Positions 39,864 to 48,983 of a stretch of 64,000 nucleotides of DNA are shown piece after piece (within the stretch, counting starts at the first letter, position 1; each line of letters opens with the position of its first letter). This stretch comes from Actinomycetota bacterium (GTDB lineage Bacteria; Actinomycetota; Thermoleophilia; Gaiellales; Gaiellaceae): positions 1 to 64,000 of the forward strand of contig PMOB01000014.1 in the NCBI GenBank assembly GCA_003161615.1, given 5' to 3'. The notes beneath the pieces were generated by a model. The model was not told the DNA's origin. It saw only the letters and a list, made by a program, of their open reading frames with translations, and searched no databases. A program made the translations under genes and the position numbers.

Positions 39864-41761
39864 GCCTCCTCCACCGCCGCCCGGAACTCGGCTGCGACCG
39901 CGGCCGGGCTGTAGCGGCGGCGGATCTCCTCGGCGCGTTCAGCGGCAAACCGCCTGGCATCGCCAGGAGCGGCGACGACTGCCTGCAGGAGGGTCGCGGC
40001 GTGGTCGAGGTCGGGCTCGGCCCAGTGCTGGTCGCGCGTGTAGCTCGGACGGCCGGCCGGGTCGAGGACGGGAACGAGGTCGAAGCGGACGAGCGTCGGC
40101 GAGTCGCCGAGGAAGTCGAGCTGGCCGCCGTAGCCGGTCGTCACCACAGGATTGCCATATGCGGCGGCGTCGAACGAGCCGAGTCCCCACCCCTCGCCGC
40201 GGGCGAGCGAGACGAAGCAGTCGGCGCGCCGGTGCAGAGCCGCTACGTCGCGGTGGCTGAGCGGGGCGGTCACGAGCCGCACCTCGGGCGGGTCGGCGCG
40301 ACCTGCGAGCAGGCTGGCGAGCGCCCGCACCGTCGTCCCGGCCCCAGCGATCCGGCTTTCCACCAACGAGGCGCGCATGTCGCGCTGGGACGTCTTGACT
40401 ACGAGAAGCACCCGGTCGCGGCCCGAGAAGGCGCGCAGATACGCCTCGATCGTCTTGAAGACGGCCTTGCGCTCCGTCCATTCCGCGATCGTGTAGAAGA
40501 CGAGAGTGTCCTCTGGGATCCCAGCCCAGAGAGACGATCTCGCCTCGATGACCGGCGGTGCGACGTGCGGCACGACCGCGACGGGAGTCCTCGAGGAGGC
40601 CGCGAAGACGTTTGCGGTGAACGTGGACGGGACGACGAGCAGGTCGGGCGCAGCCAGGTAACGCCGCCAGTGTCCCGGCAGGCGATCGGTCTCCCAGGCC
40701 GTGTTGCCGACGAGAAACGCGTCCGGGCTCCGTTCTCGGATGCTCCAGTACGTCTCGGGCACAAGGTGCGCGACGACTACACCGGTGCGCGCCGGGGGGC
40801 GGGCGCCTGGTGTGGTCGGGATCCACTCGATGTCGAGCCCGGAGTCGGCCAGGGCTTCGACACAGCGGGATGCGGCGATCGCGTAGCCGGAGTAGCCGTC
40901 CCACGAGAGGTACGACCACCGCCCGCCGGGCCGCGGCTTGCGGGTCGGCAGATATGGCCGCGTGAGGTCGGCGAGCGTAGTCCGCGCCTGCTCGAGCTCG
41001 GCCGGAGAGCAGGAGCTCGCGTGAACGTTGCTGAAGTCGCGGCGGTGACGCTCCCACCAGAGGTGTGCCCAGAGGTGGACGCTCGCCGCGGCCTTCGGCA
41101 CGGCGTGTCGTTCCTCGAGCAGTTGCGCGAGACCGAGCCGCGTCGCCGGGAACGAGAAGAACGCGGTCTCGGGCTCGACACGGACAGCGTCGGGCAGCTC
41201 CTCGCTCAGCTCCTGGGCCAGGAAGCCGCTGTGGTTGCTCCACGTCCCGTCGAGCGCCCCGGGCATGCGTTCCCGCCAGACACGGGCGAACTGCGAGCCG
41301 GGCTCGGCCATCAGCAGCGCGTTGCACAGTGAGGGCCGCATGACACCCGTCCCTGCGTCACGGACGGCCGTTTCGCGGCCGATCACGAACGGAGACTCGA
41401 AGAGGTCGTCCGGCAGCGGCCGGACGAAGATGGTGTCGATGTCGGCGTAGATGCCGCCGTGCTCGAGCAGGACGTCGAGGCGGATGAAGTCGGCGTGATG
41501 TGCGTAGCGGTAGGCGGCGGGGATGCGGCTGACGGAGTAGTCGGCCGCCAGCACCTCCGGCACGACGTCGACCTCGGCCAGCGTCAGGTGCGGCCGGATC
41601 CGGTCCCACCACGGGCCGGTCGGCAGGTGCTTGTGGTGGAACCAGATCGTCTCGGGCTGGAGCACGCGGCGGCATGACTCGAGGGCGACGTAGTGGAGGA
41701 AGTGGAAGGGCTCCTCCTGCGGCTCGAGGCCGAAGACGAAGTGCGCGAGGCGGGGGATCAT
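39833..41761 (-). CDS. Two-domain glycosyltransferase (DXD sugar transferase + GT4-like)
   Basis: 642 residues. The N-terminal part (about 1-240) has the Gly_transf_sug/OCH1-like pattern: IPRLAHFVFG, DFIRLDVLLEHGGIYADIDTIFVRPL (DXD metal motif), NALLMAEPGSQF. The C-terminal part (about 270-630) is a GT-B enzyme: LLVVPSTFTANVF, FYTIAEWTERKAVF, FVSLARGEGWGLGSFDAAAYGNPVVTT, with the acidic EGWG...D/E pattern of GT4. Two transferases in one chain suggest sequential sugar additions. It sits divergent from the small PqqD gene with 29 bases between starts. Confidence 0.85.
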   Translation of the reverse strand: MIPRLAHFVFGLEPQEEPFHFLHYVALESCRRVLQPETIWFHHKHLPTGPWWDRIRPHLTLAEVDVVPEVLAADYSVSRIPAAYRYAHHADFIRLDVLLEHGGIYADIDTIFVRPLPDDLFESPFVIGRETAVRDAGTGVMRPSLCNALLMAEPGSQFARVWRERMPGALDGTWSNHSGFLAQELSEELPDAVRVEPETAFFSFPATRLGLAQLLEERHAVPKAAASVHLWAHLWWERHRRDFSNVHASSCSPAELEQARTTLADLTRPYLPTRKPRPGGRWSYLSWDGYSGYAIAASRCVEALADSGLDIEWIPTTPGARPPARTGVVVAHLVPETYWSIRERSPDAFLVGNTAWETDRLPGHWRRYLAAPDLLVVPSTFTANVFAASSRTPVAVVPHVAPPVIEARSSLWAGIPEDTLVFYTIAEWTERKAVFKTIEAYLRAFSGRDRVLLVVKTSQRDMRASLVESRIAGAGTTVRALASLLAGRADPPEVRLVTAPLSHRDVAALHRRADCFVSLARGEGWGLGSFDAAAYGNPVVTTGYGGQLDFLGDSPTLVRFDLVPVLDPAGRPSYTRDQHWAEPDLDHAATLLQAVVAAPGDARRFAAERAEEIRRRYSPAAVAAEFRAAVEEAQATSRSARR

Positions 41762-41790
41762 CAGCGTGGATGCTAGGGTCGCCGCCGTCG

Positions 41791-42054
41791 ATGGAGGGTC
41801 CGCCGCGCAAGATCGAATCGCTCGAGGTGAACGAGGCCGACGACGGCCTCGTCGTCTACGACTCCTCGCGGGACCAGGTGCACCACCTGAACCCGTCGGC
41901 TGCCGTGATCTTCGACCTCTGTGACGGAGTCCGCGACGCGGACGAGATCGCCGCCGCGCTGGCGGCGGTGTACGGGCTGGCGGCGCCGCCGGTCGCGGAC
42001 ACGCGTGCTGGGCTCGACGAGCTCGCCGCGCGCGGCCTCATTCACGCCGGCTGA
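41791..42054 (+). CDS. PqqD-family protein (stand-alone RRE-like domain)
   Basis: 87 residues (MEGPPRKIESLEVNEADDG). The pattern LVVYDSSRDQVHHLNPSAAVIFDLCDGVRDADEIAAALA is the PqqD winged-helix core: a strand pair with the H.LN motif followed by helices, then DELAARGLI. It is clearly related to the C-terminal domain of the FkbM fusion 2 kb away. Such small proteins bind the leader segment of a precursor in RiPP pathways, but no radical SAM partner is present here. Convergent overlap with the next GT4 gene of 13 bases. Confidence 0.85.
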   Translation: MEGPPRKIESLEVNEADDGLVVYDSSRDQVHHLNPSAAVIFDLCDGVRDADEIAAALAAVYGLAAPPVADTRAGLDELAARGLIHAG

Positions 42055-43202
42055 CGCCGACCGGCTGCACGGTCGAAGAACTCGCGAATCGCCGGGAGAA
42101 CCACATCGGTCGAGTATCGACGGCAAACAAGGTCGTACGCAGCCTCGGCAAGCCGCCGCCCCAGTGCGTCGTCGGTGAGGAGCCGGTCGACTGCGGCGGC
42201 GAGCCCGGCTGCGTCTCCGGCGATCAGTAGGTGGCGTCCGGGCTCGCAATCGAGGCCCGCGGCAGCGACCGGCGTGGCCACGACTGGAACGCGGTGCGCG
42301 AACGCCTCGAGGAGCTTGAGCCGCGTTCCCGCGCCGGTCCGGAGCGGCGCGACAACGACGTCCGCCGCGGCGTAGGCGCCCGCGATGTCCGTGACGAAGC
42401 CGGCCACTTCGACGTTCGCTGCGGCGAGCCTGTCGACCCGTCCGTCGTGGAGGCCGACGAGCGCCACTCGCGCCGAGGGCCCCAGCGCCGGCAGGACCTC
42501 GCGAACGAGCGTCCGGGACGCCTCGAGATTCGGCAGGTACGTCAGGTTCCCAACGAAGAGGAGCGAACCAGTCGAACGGGAGGGGCGGGTGGTCTCCGCC
42601 GGGACGTCGACCGCGTTGGGCAAGCAGGCGACGTCGAGGCCGTGCCGCCGGCCGATTGCGTCGGCCTCGGCGGCGGAGGCTGCGGAGAGGCCGTCGAAGA
42701 GCGGGCCGAAGGTGGCGAGCAGCCGGTCGTACGCCGCCGCCTCCTCAGGCGTAGCGAGTACGGCGTCGTCTTCGTCGAGGTCGAGGGTCGCCCACGCCAC
42801 GTCGAGCAACTCGGCGACCATCGCGCCCAGCGGCGCAAGGTAGGACCGCATGACGTGGAGCGCTCGCACCGGCCCACCGACCGCGTCCGCGACCGCTTCC
42901 GCCAGCGCAGGCGAGGCGACCCGAGCCGGCAACGTGCCGGCGCGCGTCAGCCGGTCGCGCCAAACCGGGTCGGCGAGCAGTCGCAACGCGTCCGCTTTGG
43001 TGCCGGCGTGCCGCGCGACGGTCAGGTGCGGACTGGTCTCGACGTCGGTGGGCAGCGAGCCGGCGACCGGGACGACGATCGTCCGGACGTCGAACTCGGA
43101 GGATGCAGCGCGGCGGAAGAGGTCGGTGCGCATCGCGAGCCCGTTCCCTGTGGGCGCCGGCGCGATCGGCGCCAGAACGACGAGTCCGCTTCTTACGCCC
43201 AT
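42042..43202 (-). CDS. GT4-family glycosyltransferase
   Basis: 386 residues. GT-B fold: N-terminal APIAPAPTGNGLAMRTDLF (donor/acceptor loop), FVGNLTYLPNLEASRTLV, VALVGLHDGRVDRLA, VVVAPLRTGAGTRLKLLEAFAHRVPVVATPVAAAGL with the E...G...E-like donor-binding motif. Start ATG begins MGVRSGLVVLAP; a longer frame reaching 43385 would run into the divergent Tat gene. It very probably transfers a sugar-nucleotide-derived hexose. The gap to the divergent Tat gene is 52 bases, so a shared promoter region is likely. Confidence 0.87.
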   Translation of the reverse strand: MGVRSGLVVLAPIAPAPTGNGLAMRTDLFRRAASSEFDVRTIVVPVAGSLPTDVETSPHLTVARHAGTKADALRLLADPVWRDRLTRAGTLPARVASPALAEAVADAVGGPVRALHVMRSYLAPLGAMVAELLDVAWATLDLDEDDAVLATPEEAAAYDRLLATFGPLFDGLSAASAAEADAIGRRHGLDVACLPNAVDVPAETTRPSRSTGSLLFVGNLTYLPNLEASRTLVREVLPALGPSARVALVGLHDGRVDRLAAANVEVAGFVTDIAGAYAAADVVVAPLRTGAGTRLKLLEAFAHRVPVVATPVAAAGLDCEPGRHLLIAGDAAGLAAAVDRLLTDDALGRRLAEAAYDLVCRRYSTDVVLPAIREFFDRAAGRRQPA

Positions 43203-43254
43203 CGGCTGCGCGATCGTTGCACACGTCCACAGCCTGACGTATCCTCGGAAAGCG

Positions 43255-43698
43255 ATGAGTGACGAGCGCCTACAGGAACTCGGCCTGCCCCGGAGGGAGT
43301 TTCTGAAGAAGGCAGCCGTCGGCGCCTTCGCCGCTCCCCTGATCGTCTCCTTCGGTCTTGCCGGGACAGCCGAAGCGGCTCCCACCTGCTATCCGAACCA
43401 GACCTTCTCGAACCAGACCTACACCGTCTTCCACGAACTCACAACGATCGCGTTCTACGTCTGGGAGGGCGAGCAAGAGAGCCTTGTCTCCTCCAGGATC
43501 GGCCAGCAACTCCGCAGCAAGTACCTGACCGTCGCGGCAGACGTGCTGGACGACAATACGAGGGACTTCTGCCGCAGACTCGCCGACCTCCAGCGTCTGA
43601 TCACGCAGCAGAGCGGCAGGGCGATCGACCCGGGCTTCGCCTCCGATCGGTTGGCCGAGATCAACTCGCTCCAGTCGGCGTACTGCCAGTGCGACTAG
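43255..43698 (+). CDS. Tat-exported small protein with four cysteines
   Basis: 147 residues. The N-terminus carries a twin-arginine signal, LPRREFLKKAAVGAFAAPLIVSF, with cleavage likely at TAEAAP. The mature domain is about 105 residues, helical (YVWEGEQESLVSSRIGQQL, LADLQRLITQQSG), with cysteines in APTCYPN, DFCRRL and the C-terminal YCQCD. Four cysteines outside suggest two disulfides or modification sites. It has no enzyme motif, and its neighbours (glycosyltransferases and PqqD-like proteins) make it a candidate substrate. Not a known RiPP precursor. Confidence 0.7.
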   Translation: MSDERLQELGLPRREFLKKAAVGAFAAPLIVSFGLAGTAEAAPTCYPNQTFSNQTYTVFHELTTIAFYVWEGEQESLVSSRIGQQLRSKYLTVAADVLDDNTRDFCRRLADLQRLITQQSGRAIDPGFASDRLAEINSLQSAYCQCD

Positions 43699-43729
43699 GA
43701 GCAACCGCGGGGGCGCGTAACCTCGGCTC

Positions 43730-44824
43730 GTGCTGCTCAGCGCGGCGCTGATCGTCCGCGACGAGGCGGCTGTCCTCGCCGATTGCCTTGCCTCGATCCG
43801 GCCGGTCGTCGACGAGATCATCGTCGTCGACACGGGCTCCGTCGATCGCTCGCCCGAGATCGCCGGGGAGTACGGCGCCCGTCTGATCCGCCACCCGTGG
43901 CGGGACGACTTCGCCGACGCGCGCAATGTGGCGCTCGACGCCGCCCAGGGCGAGTGGATCCTCTACATCGACGCCGACGAGCGGCTGGCGCCGACCGGGC
44001 CGGTCGTGGTCGAGGCGCTCCTGACCGACGCGGCGGAGGTCGCCTTCCGGCTGCTGCTGCGTCCGGATTCGGTCTCCAGCCCCTACCTCGAGTACCGCCT
44101 CTGGCGAAACGATCCGAGGATCCGCTTCGTCGGCCGGATCCACGAGAAGGTGACACCGGCGATCCAGCGCGTATCGCTCGCCGACGGCCGCCCGATCGGA
44201 GCCTGCGACCTGCTCCTGACCCATGTCGGCTACGAGGGCGACCAGACACGTAAGCACCGGCGGAACCTGCCCCTCCTGCGGGAGCAACTCGCCCGCGAGC
44301 CGAACAACCTCTTCAACCGCCACCACCTGGCACGCGTTCTCCGCGGCCTCGGCGACGAGAGCGAGGCGGAGGCCGTCCTCGAGGATGCCGTCGAGTTGGC
44401 GCGCCGCCGCCCGTACGACCCGACCGGCGTGCTGGCCTTCACCGACCTCGTCCGGCTACGCCGCGACCGTGGCGGGGACGTCGCCGACCTCCTGGCCGAT
44501 GCCCGCCGGCTCTATCCCGCGAACAAGCTCCTCTGGTGGCTCGAGGCGACCTCTCTTCTGGCGGCTGAGAACTATCTCGAGGCGCTGGAGCTGCTGGACG
44601 CCCTCCTCGCGGTCGACCTCGGCTCGCTTCCCCTCGAGGGGCCGGGCTACGACGAACGGATCTTCGGCGAGTACGCGCACGAGGCGCGCGGCATCGCCCT
44701 CTTCCGGCTCGAGCGATACATCGAGGCCGCCGAGGCGTTCGCCGCCGCATCGCGACTCGATCCTGGGAACGTCGGTTACCGGTCGAAGGCGGCCGCCGCC
44801 CGCGGCCGCGCGCAGCCCGCCTGA
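43730..44824 (+). CDS. GT2 glycosyltransferase with C-terminal TPR-like repeats
   Basis: 364 residues from GTG (VLLSAALIVRDEAAVLADCLASI). GT-A fold: LIVRDEAAVLADCL, EIIVVDTGSVDRSPEIA, ARNVALDAAQGEWILYIDADERL (DXD as DADE). Residues about 185-364 are helical repeats (RHHLARVLRGLGDESEAEAVLEDAVEL, YIEAAEAFAAASRLDPGN). The same architecture occurs in the SunS S-glycosyltransferase of glycocin pathways and in many uncharacterised enzymes, so the acceptor could be a peptide. It follows the Tat protein gene by 31 bases on the same strand, which supports co-transcription. Confidence 0.85.
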   Translation: MLLSAALIVRDEAAVLADCLASIRPVVDEIIVVDTGSVDRSPEIAGEYGARLIRHPWRDDFADARNVALDAAQGEWILYIDADERLAPTGPVVVEALLTDAAEVAFRLLLRPDSVSSPYLEYRLWRNDPRIRFVGRIHEKVTPAIQRVSLADGRPIGACDLLLTHVGYEGDQTRKHRRNLPLLREQLAREPNNLFNRHHLARVLRGLGDESEAEAVLEDAVELARRRPYDPTGVLAFTDLVRLRRDRGGDVADLLADARRLYPANKLLWWLEATSLLAAENYLEALELLDALLAVDLGSLPLEGPGYDERIFGEYAHEARGIALFRLERYIEAAEAFAAASRLDPGNVGYRSKAAAARGRAQPA

Positions 44825-44880
44825 GCCTGTCGCAGCCGCTACTGGCCACGCGCGCGGGCAGCGGCGTATCGTCAACGGGC

Positions 44881-45573
44881 GTGAAGACCGCTCAGATCCT
44901 GGTCGTCGACGACGATGCCGACATCCGTGGGCTCGTTCGTACGCTGCTCGAGAAGGAAGGCGCGACGGTTTACGAGGCGGCCGACGGGCGCGCCGCGCTC
45001 CGCGAGTTCCACGCCCGCAACCCCGACCTCGTCGTTCTCGACGTTGGCCTGCCCGAGCTCGACGGCTGGTCGGTGCTCGAGCGGATCCGCGACCTCGCCG
45101 ACGTCCCCGTCCTCATGCTCACCGCGCTCGGCCAGGAGACCGACCGCGTCCGCGGCCTGCAGGCCGGCGCCGACGACTACGTCGTCAAGCCGTTCGGGCG
45201 GCAGGAGCTCGTCGCGCGCGCCCAGGCGCTGCTGCGGCGCGCACGCAAGTCCGGAGGCGCGAGCGAGCCTCAGACGTACGCCGACGGCTACCTCGCGATC
45301 GACTACGCCAAGCTCCGCGTCACCGTCGGGGAGCGGGAGGTCACTCTGACCCCGCTCGAGTTCAAGCTCCTCACGTGCTTCGTCCGCAACCCGCGCCAGG
45401 TACTGAGTCGCGATCAGCTGCTCGAGCTCGTCTGGGGAGGGACGATCGGGATCGGCGCCGAGCAGGTGAAGCTCTACGTCGGCTACCTCCGCCGCAAGCT
45501 CGATCCCGACGCGCCCGGCGCGGTGCCGATCAAGACGGTGCGCGGTTTCGGGTACCGCTACGAGCCGACCTGA
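44881..45573 (+). CDS. OmpR-family response regulator
   Basis: 230 residues from GTG. Receiver domain (1-120): ILVVDDDADIRGL (acidic pocket), LVVLDVGLPELDGW (phospho-acceptor Asp at about 54), LMLTALG, DDYVVKPFG (Lys). Winged-helix DNA-binding domain (about 135-230): LTPLEFKLLTCFVRNPRQVLSRDQLLE, RRKLDPD, VRGFGYRYEP. A standard transcription factor of a two-component pair. The histidine kinase lies on the opposite strand 370 bases downstream past a single-domain receiver, so this may be their shared output. Confidence 0.93.
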   Translation: MKTAQILVVDDDADIRGLVRTLLEKEGATVYEAADGRAALREFHARNPDLVVLDVGLPELDGWSVLERIRDLADVPVLMLTALGQETDRVRGLQAGADDYVVKPFGRQELVARAQALLRRARKSGGASEPQTYADGYLAIDYAKLRVTVGEREVTLTPLEFKLLTCFVRNPRQVLSRDQLLELVWGGTIGIGAEQVKLYVGYLRRKLDPDAPGAVPIKTVRGFGYRYEPT

Positions 45574-45947
45574 TCGTCCCCGACGAGCTCGGCGACCTTC
45601 TCCGAAAGCTCCGCGAGACCGAACGGCTTACGGATGTAACCGTCCGCGCCCGCCTCGAAAGCACGGCGGACGTCGTGCTCCTGCGCCATCGCGGGGAGGA
45701 GAACGACGCGCGTCGAGGCGAGCTGCTCGTCGCCGCGGATCCGGGCCAGCACCTCGAGACCGTCGAGCGCCGGCATCGAGACGTCGAGGAGGGCGAGGGC
45801 GGGCCGCCGCTCCCGCACCGCCGCGAGCGCTTGTGCGCCGTCGCGTGTCTGGATGACCTCGTAGCCGTCGCGGTCGAGCCGCGTCGCGACGAGCCGCAGG
45901 ATGTCCTCGTCGTCCTCGGCGACGACGATCACAGGACGGTCGTTCAC
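45558..45947 (-). CDS. Single-domain response regulator receiver
   Basis: 129 residues, receiver only: VIVVAEDDEDILRLV, ALLDVSMPALDGL (Asp), VVLLPAMAQ (where T/S is Ala or Met), GYIRKPFGLAEL (Lys). With no output domain it probably works as a phosphate sink or shuttle or interacts with a partner. The stop lies 16 bases inside the OmpR gene convergently, and its start overlaps the histidine kinase stop, so it is transcribed with the kinase. Confidence 0.9.
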   Translation of the reverse strand: MNDRPVIVVAEDDEDILRLVATRLDRDGYEVIQTRDGAQALAAVRERRPALALLDVSMPALDGLEVLARIRGDEQLASTRVVLLPAMAQEHDVRRAFEAGADGYIRKPFGLAELSEKVAELVGDDQVGS

Positions 45948-47683
45948 GCCACCATCTCGACGCCGGTCGCGCGCGCGTCCTCCGGCGGGGGGGCCGCAGG
46001 CAGCTCGACGTGGAAGATCGTGCCGCCGCCGTCGCGTGGCCGGGCTGTGATGCGGCCGGCATGTGCCACGGCGATCGCCTCCGCGATATACAAACCAAGC
46101 CCTGTGCCCGGGATCTGAGCGGATGTCGCGCGCTCGGTGCGGTAGAAGCGCTCGAACAGGCGCCCCGCGTCGGCGGGGTCAAGGCCGATCCCCGTGTCCT
46201 GCACCTCCAGCGTCACCGTCTCGCTGTCTCCGGCGGCGGTGACCTCGACGAGCCCGCCCGCCGGCGTGAACTTGATCGCATTGCCGACGAGGTTGTCGAG
46301 CAGCTGGAAGATGCGGCCGCGGTCGGCGATCAGCGCCACCGTCTCCTCGCCGGTGTAGCGGAGGTGAAGCCCCTTGTCGCGCGCGCGCGGCTGCGCCTCG
46401 AGCACCGCCTGCTGCGTGACGAGCGCGAGATCGAGTTCCGTTGGAGCCAGCTCGAGCCCACGCCCCGCCTGGAGACGCGCGATGAAAAGGAGGTCGTCGA
46501 CGAGGCGCAGCAGCCGCTGCGCGTTGCGGGCGACGATCTCGAGATAGCGGCGCCCGTTGGCGTCCTCTCCGGCCTCCTCGAGCGCGAGCTCCGTGTAGCC
46601 GATCACCGAGGTGAGCGGCGTGCGCAGGTCGTGGGAGACGAGCGACACGAACTCGTCCTTCAGCTGGTCGGCCTCCTGCAGCCGCGCGTTCTGCTCGGCG
46701 AGGAGCATTTGCGCCGCCTCCGCCTCGCCGCGAACGGCGCGCTCGCGCATCCGCAGGCCCTCGAGTGCCCGCAGGATCCCGATCAGGCGCCAGAGGACGA
46801 GGATCGAGATCGCCACCGTCGCCGCGGTGATCGCCGGCACCTCGAGCGGCTTGTTGCGCGCCCACTGGAAGACGAGGATTCCAACCGGCGTCAGGAGCGC
46901 GCCCATGAGCAGCGCGATCCGGGCGTTGCTGACGCGGAGAGTCGAGCTGCGGCGCGACTCGGAGAGATCCCGCATCGACGGGTGCAGTGCCGCGACGCCG
47001 AAGAGGAGATACGACGTGAGCCAGGTTGCGTCGAGCGGCGACCCGGTGTAGTAGCTCGACGATGTCAGCGCGTAGAGCTCGTCCCCGAGCAGCAGGCAGG
47101 CGGCGCCGCAGACGAGCAGGACGAAGGACGGCTTCTTCCACGCGGCCGAGACGAAGAAGCCCGCGAAGCCCGCGAGCAGGACGAGGTCGGCCTGCGTGTA
47201 GGCGAGGTTGATCGAGCGGGTCAGGGTGGAGCCGTCCCCGTTCAACGCGGGCCGCGCGACGAAGACCCATTGGAAGATCGCGAACGCGAATGTCGCGATT
47301 CCCGCTTCGTCGATCGCGGCCAACCGGTGGTGGCCACCGGCGTAGAAGATGAGGACGATCAGCGCCGCCGCGATTAGCGGGTAGCCGGCGAGGTAGAAGG
47401 CCTCATTGAGAAGCAGGCGGTTGGGGAAGGCATCCGAGAGGATGTCCCCGGTCACGAACGACGTCGTACCGACCGCGAAGAGCATCCACGGGATCGGTGT
47501 CGCGGGCCGGTGGAGCCGGATCCCTACGCACAGCGCCGCCGCCCCCGACGCGCCGATCAAGTCATAGAGCGAGTTCTGGACGTTCCCCGCCGGCAGCAGG
47601 AAGTAGACGCCGATGGCGACGGCGCCGACCGCGGCGTACGCCGCGCCGACGCGGAACTCAGGTTCGAGCCGGATCCGCAGCAT
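45944..47683 (-). CDS. Membrane sensor histidine kinase
   Basis: 579 residues. The N-terminal half has about nine hydrophobic segments (AAYAAVGAVAIGVYFLL, LYDLIGASGAAALCVG, YPLIAAALIVLIFYA, LVLLAGFAGFFVSAA, FVLLVCGAACLLLG, ARIALLMGALLTPVGILVF). A coiled stretch then leads to the HisKA domain FVSLVSHDLRTPLTSVIGY (phospho-His), and the HATPase domain has LLDNLVGNAIKFTPAGG (N box), VQDTGIGLDPAD (G1) and PGTGLGLYIAEAI (G2). The membrane input domain is not one I recognise. The adjacent receiver gene overlaps its end. Confidence 0.92.
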   Translation of the reverse strand: MLRIRLEPEFRVGAAYAAVGAVAIGVYFLLPAGNVQNSLYDLIGASGAAALCVGIRLHRPATPIPWMLFAVGTTSFVTGDILSDAFPNRLLLNEAFYLAGYPLIAAALIVLIFYAGGHHRLAAIDEAGIATFAFAIFQWVFVARPALNGDGSTLTRSINLAYTQADLVLLAGFAGFFVSAAWKKPSFVLLVCGAACLLLGDELYALTSSSYYTGSPLDATWLTSYLLFGVAALHPSMRDLSESRRSSTLRVSNARIALLMGALLTPVGILVFQWARNKPLEVPAITAATVAISILVLWRLIGILRALEGLRMRERAVRGEAEAAQMLLAEQNARLQEADQLKDEFVSLVSHDLRTPLTSVIGYTELALEEAGEDANGRRYLEIVARNAQRLLRLVDDLLFIARLQAGRGLELAPTELDLALVTQQAVLEAQPRARDKGLHLRYTGEETVALIADRGRIFQLLDNLVGNAIKFTPAGGLVEVTAAGDSETVTLEVQDTGIGLDPADAGRLFERFYRTERATSAQIPGTGLGLYIAEAIAVAHAGRITARPRDGGGTIFHVELPAAPPPEDARATGVEMVA

Positions 47684-47735
47684 CTCCCTGCAAACACTGT
47701 ATTCCGTGTTCGGGGACCGAAATCCCCCGTTTGGA

Positions 47736-48983
47736 CTACGCGTGCTGCGGCGTGTGGGCGCGGCGGCGCGCCGCGAGGCGCGGCGTCCACCCGAAGCTCA
47801 GCGCGGCGAGCACCATCGCGACGAGCCCGATGATCCCGGACGCGGCGAAGGCAAGCTCGGTTCCGCCGGTCGCGCAGAGCCAGCCGGTCAGGAGCCCGGC
47901 GATCGCGCCCGTCCCGTTGAAGGCGTAGAAGTAGAGCCCGATCACGCGGCCGCGCAGGTGGTCGGGCGCGGCGAGCTGCATGCTCGCGTTCGAGTTCGCC
48001 GACCAGGCCGTGAAGCCGGCGCCGACGAAGAAGAGGAGGACGCCGGCGAGCACTGCGGAGTGGAGCGGCGCGAGTACGAGCTCGCCGGCGACGAAGACCA
48101 TCCCGCCGATCAGCAGCACCTTCGTCGACGCGCGGCCGAGCGACGCCGCGGCGAGCGCCCCGACGAGCGCGCCGGCGCCGAAGACCGCGGAGAGGAGCCC
48201 GTAGACGTAGCTGTGTCCGTGCAGCGTGACCTTTGCGAGCACCGGCAGCGTGACGTTGAAGTTGAAGCAGAACGTGCTGAGGACGAAGGTCAGCGCGAGG
48301 ATCACGACCATCCGCGGCTGCTCGCGCACCCACGCGAGCCCCTCGCGGGTGCCTGCGAGGATCTTCGGGCGCTCGAACTCCTCGAGCGGGAAGAATTCCG
48401 AGACCCGCATCGCGAGCAGTCCGATCAGGACGGCGAGGAAACTGACGGCGTTGAGCAGAAAGCAGACGCCGGCGCCGGCGACGAGGATGACGCCCGCGAC
48501 GGCCGGGCCGAAGATCCGCGAGGCGTTGAACAGCGTCGAGTTGAGCGCGATCGCGTTCGGCAGGTCCTCGCGGCCGACCATCCGGTAGGTGAGCTGCTGG
48601 CGCGAGGGAACGTCGAGGACGAGCACCGTGCCGTTGATGAATGCGATCAGGTAGAGGATCCACGGCTGGGCGAAGCCGCCGAGCGCGATCCAGGCGAGTG
48701 CCGAGGCGGAGACGAGCTGCGCGACCTGCGTCGCGATCACGGTGCGACGTGCGTCGAGCCGGTCGGTGAGGACGCCCGCGAAGAGGCCGAACGCCATGTA
48801 CGGGAAGAACTGCGCGAAGGCCATCACGCCGACGTCGAACGCCGAATGCGTGATCTGCAGGACGTACCAGCCGAGCGCGATCCGCTGCATCCACGAGCCG
48901 GTCTGGGAGACGATCTGGCCGCCGAAGAAGAGCTGGTAGTTGCGGTAGCGGAGGCTGTGGAACGTGCGCCGCGCGGTCGTCAA
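47736..48983 (-). CDS. MFS transporter, EntS/MFS_3-like
   Basis: 415 residues, TTG start overlapping the marR stop (TTGA), about twelve membrane segments. Recognisable parts: FFGGQIVSQTGSWMQRIALGWYVLQIT, AGVLTDRLDARRTVI (motif A), NGTVLVLDVPSRQQLTYRMV, LNSTLFNASRIFGPAVAGVIL. This is the MFS_3 group of exporters for siderophores or drugs. Coupling to a MarR regulator with clear operators indicates an inducible efflux pump. Inducer and substrate are unknown. Confidence 0.88.
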   Translation of the reverse strand: MTTARRTFHSLRYRNYQLFFGGQIVSQTGSWMQRIALGWYVLQITHSAFDVGVMAFAQFFPYMAFGLFAGVLTDRLDARRTVIATQVAQLVSASALAWIALGGFAQPWILYLIAFINGTVLVLDVPSRQQLTYRMVGREDLPNAIALNSTLFNASRIFGPAVAGVILVAGAGVCFLLNAVSFLAVLIGLLAMRVSEFFPLEEFERPKILAGTREGLAWVREQPRMVVILALTFVLSTFCFNFNVTLPVLAKVTLHGHSYVYGLLSAVFGAGALVGALAAASLGRASTKVLLIGGMVFVAGELVLAPLHSAVLAGVLLFFVGAGFTAWSANSNASMQLAAPDHLRGRVIGLYFYAFNGTGAIAGLLTGWLCATGGTELAFAASGIIGLVAMVLAALSFGWTPRLAARRRAHTPQHA

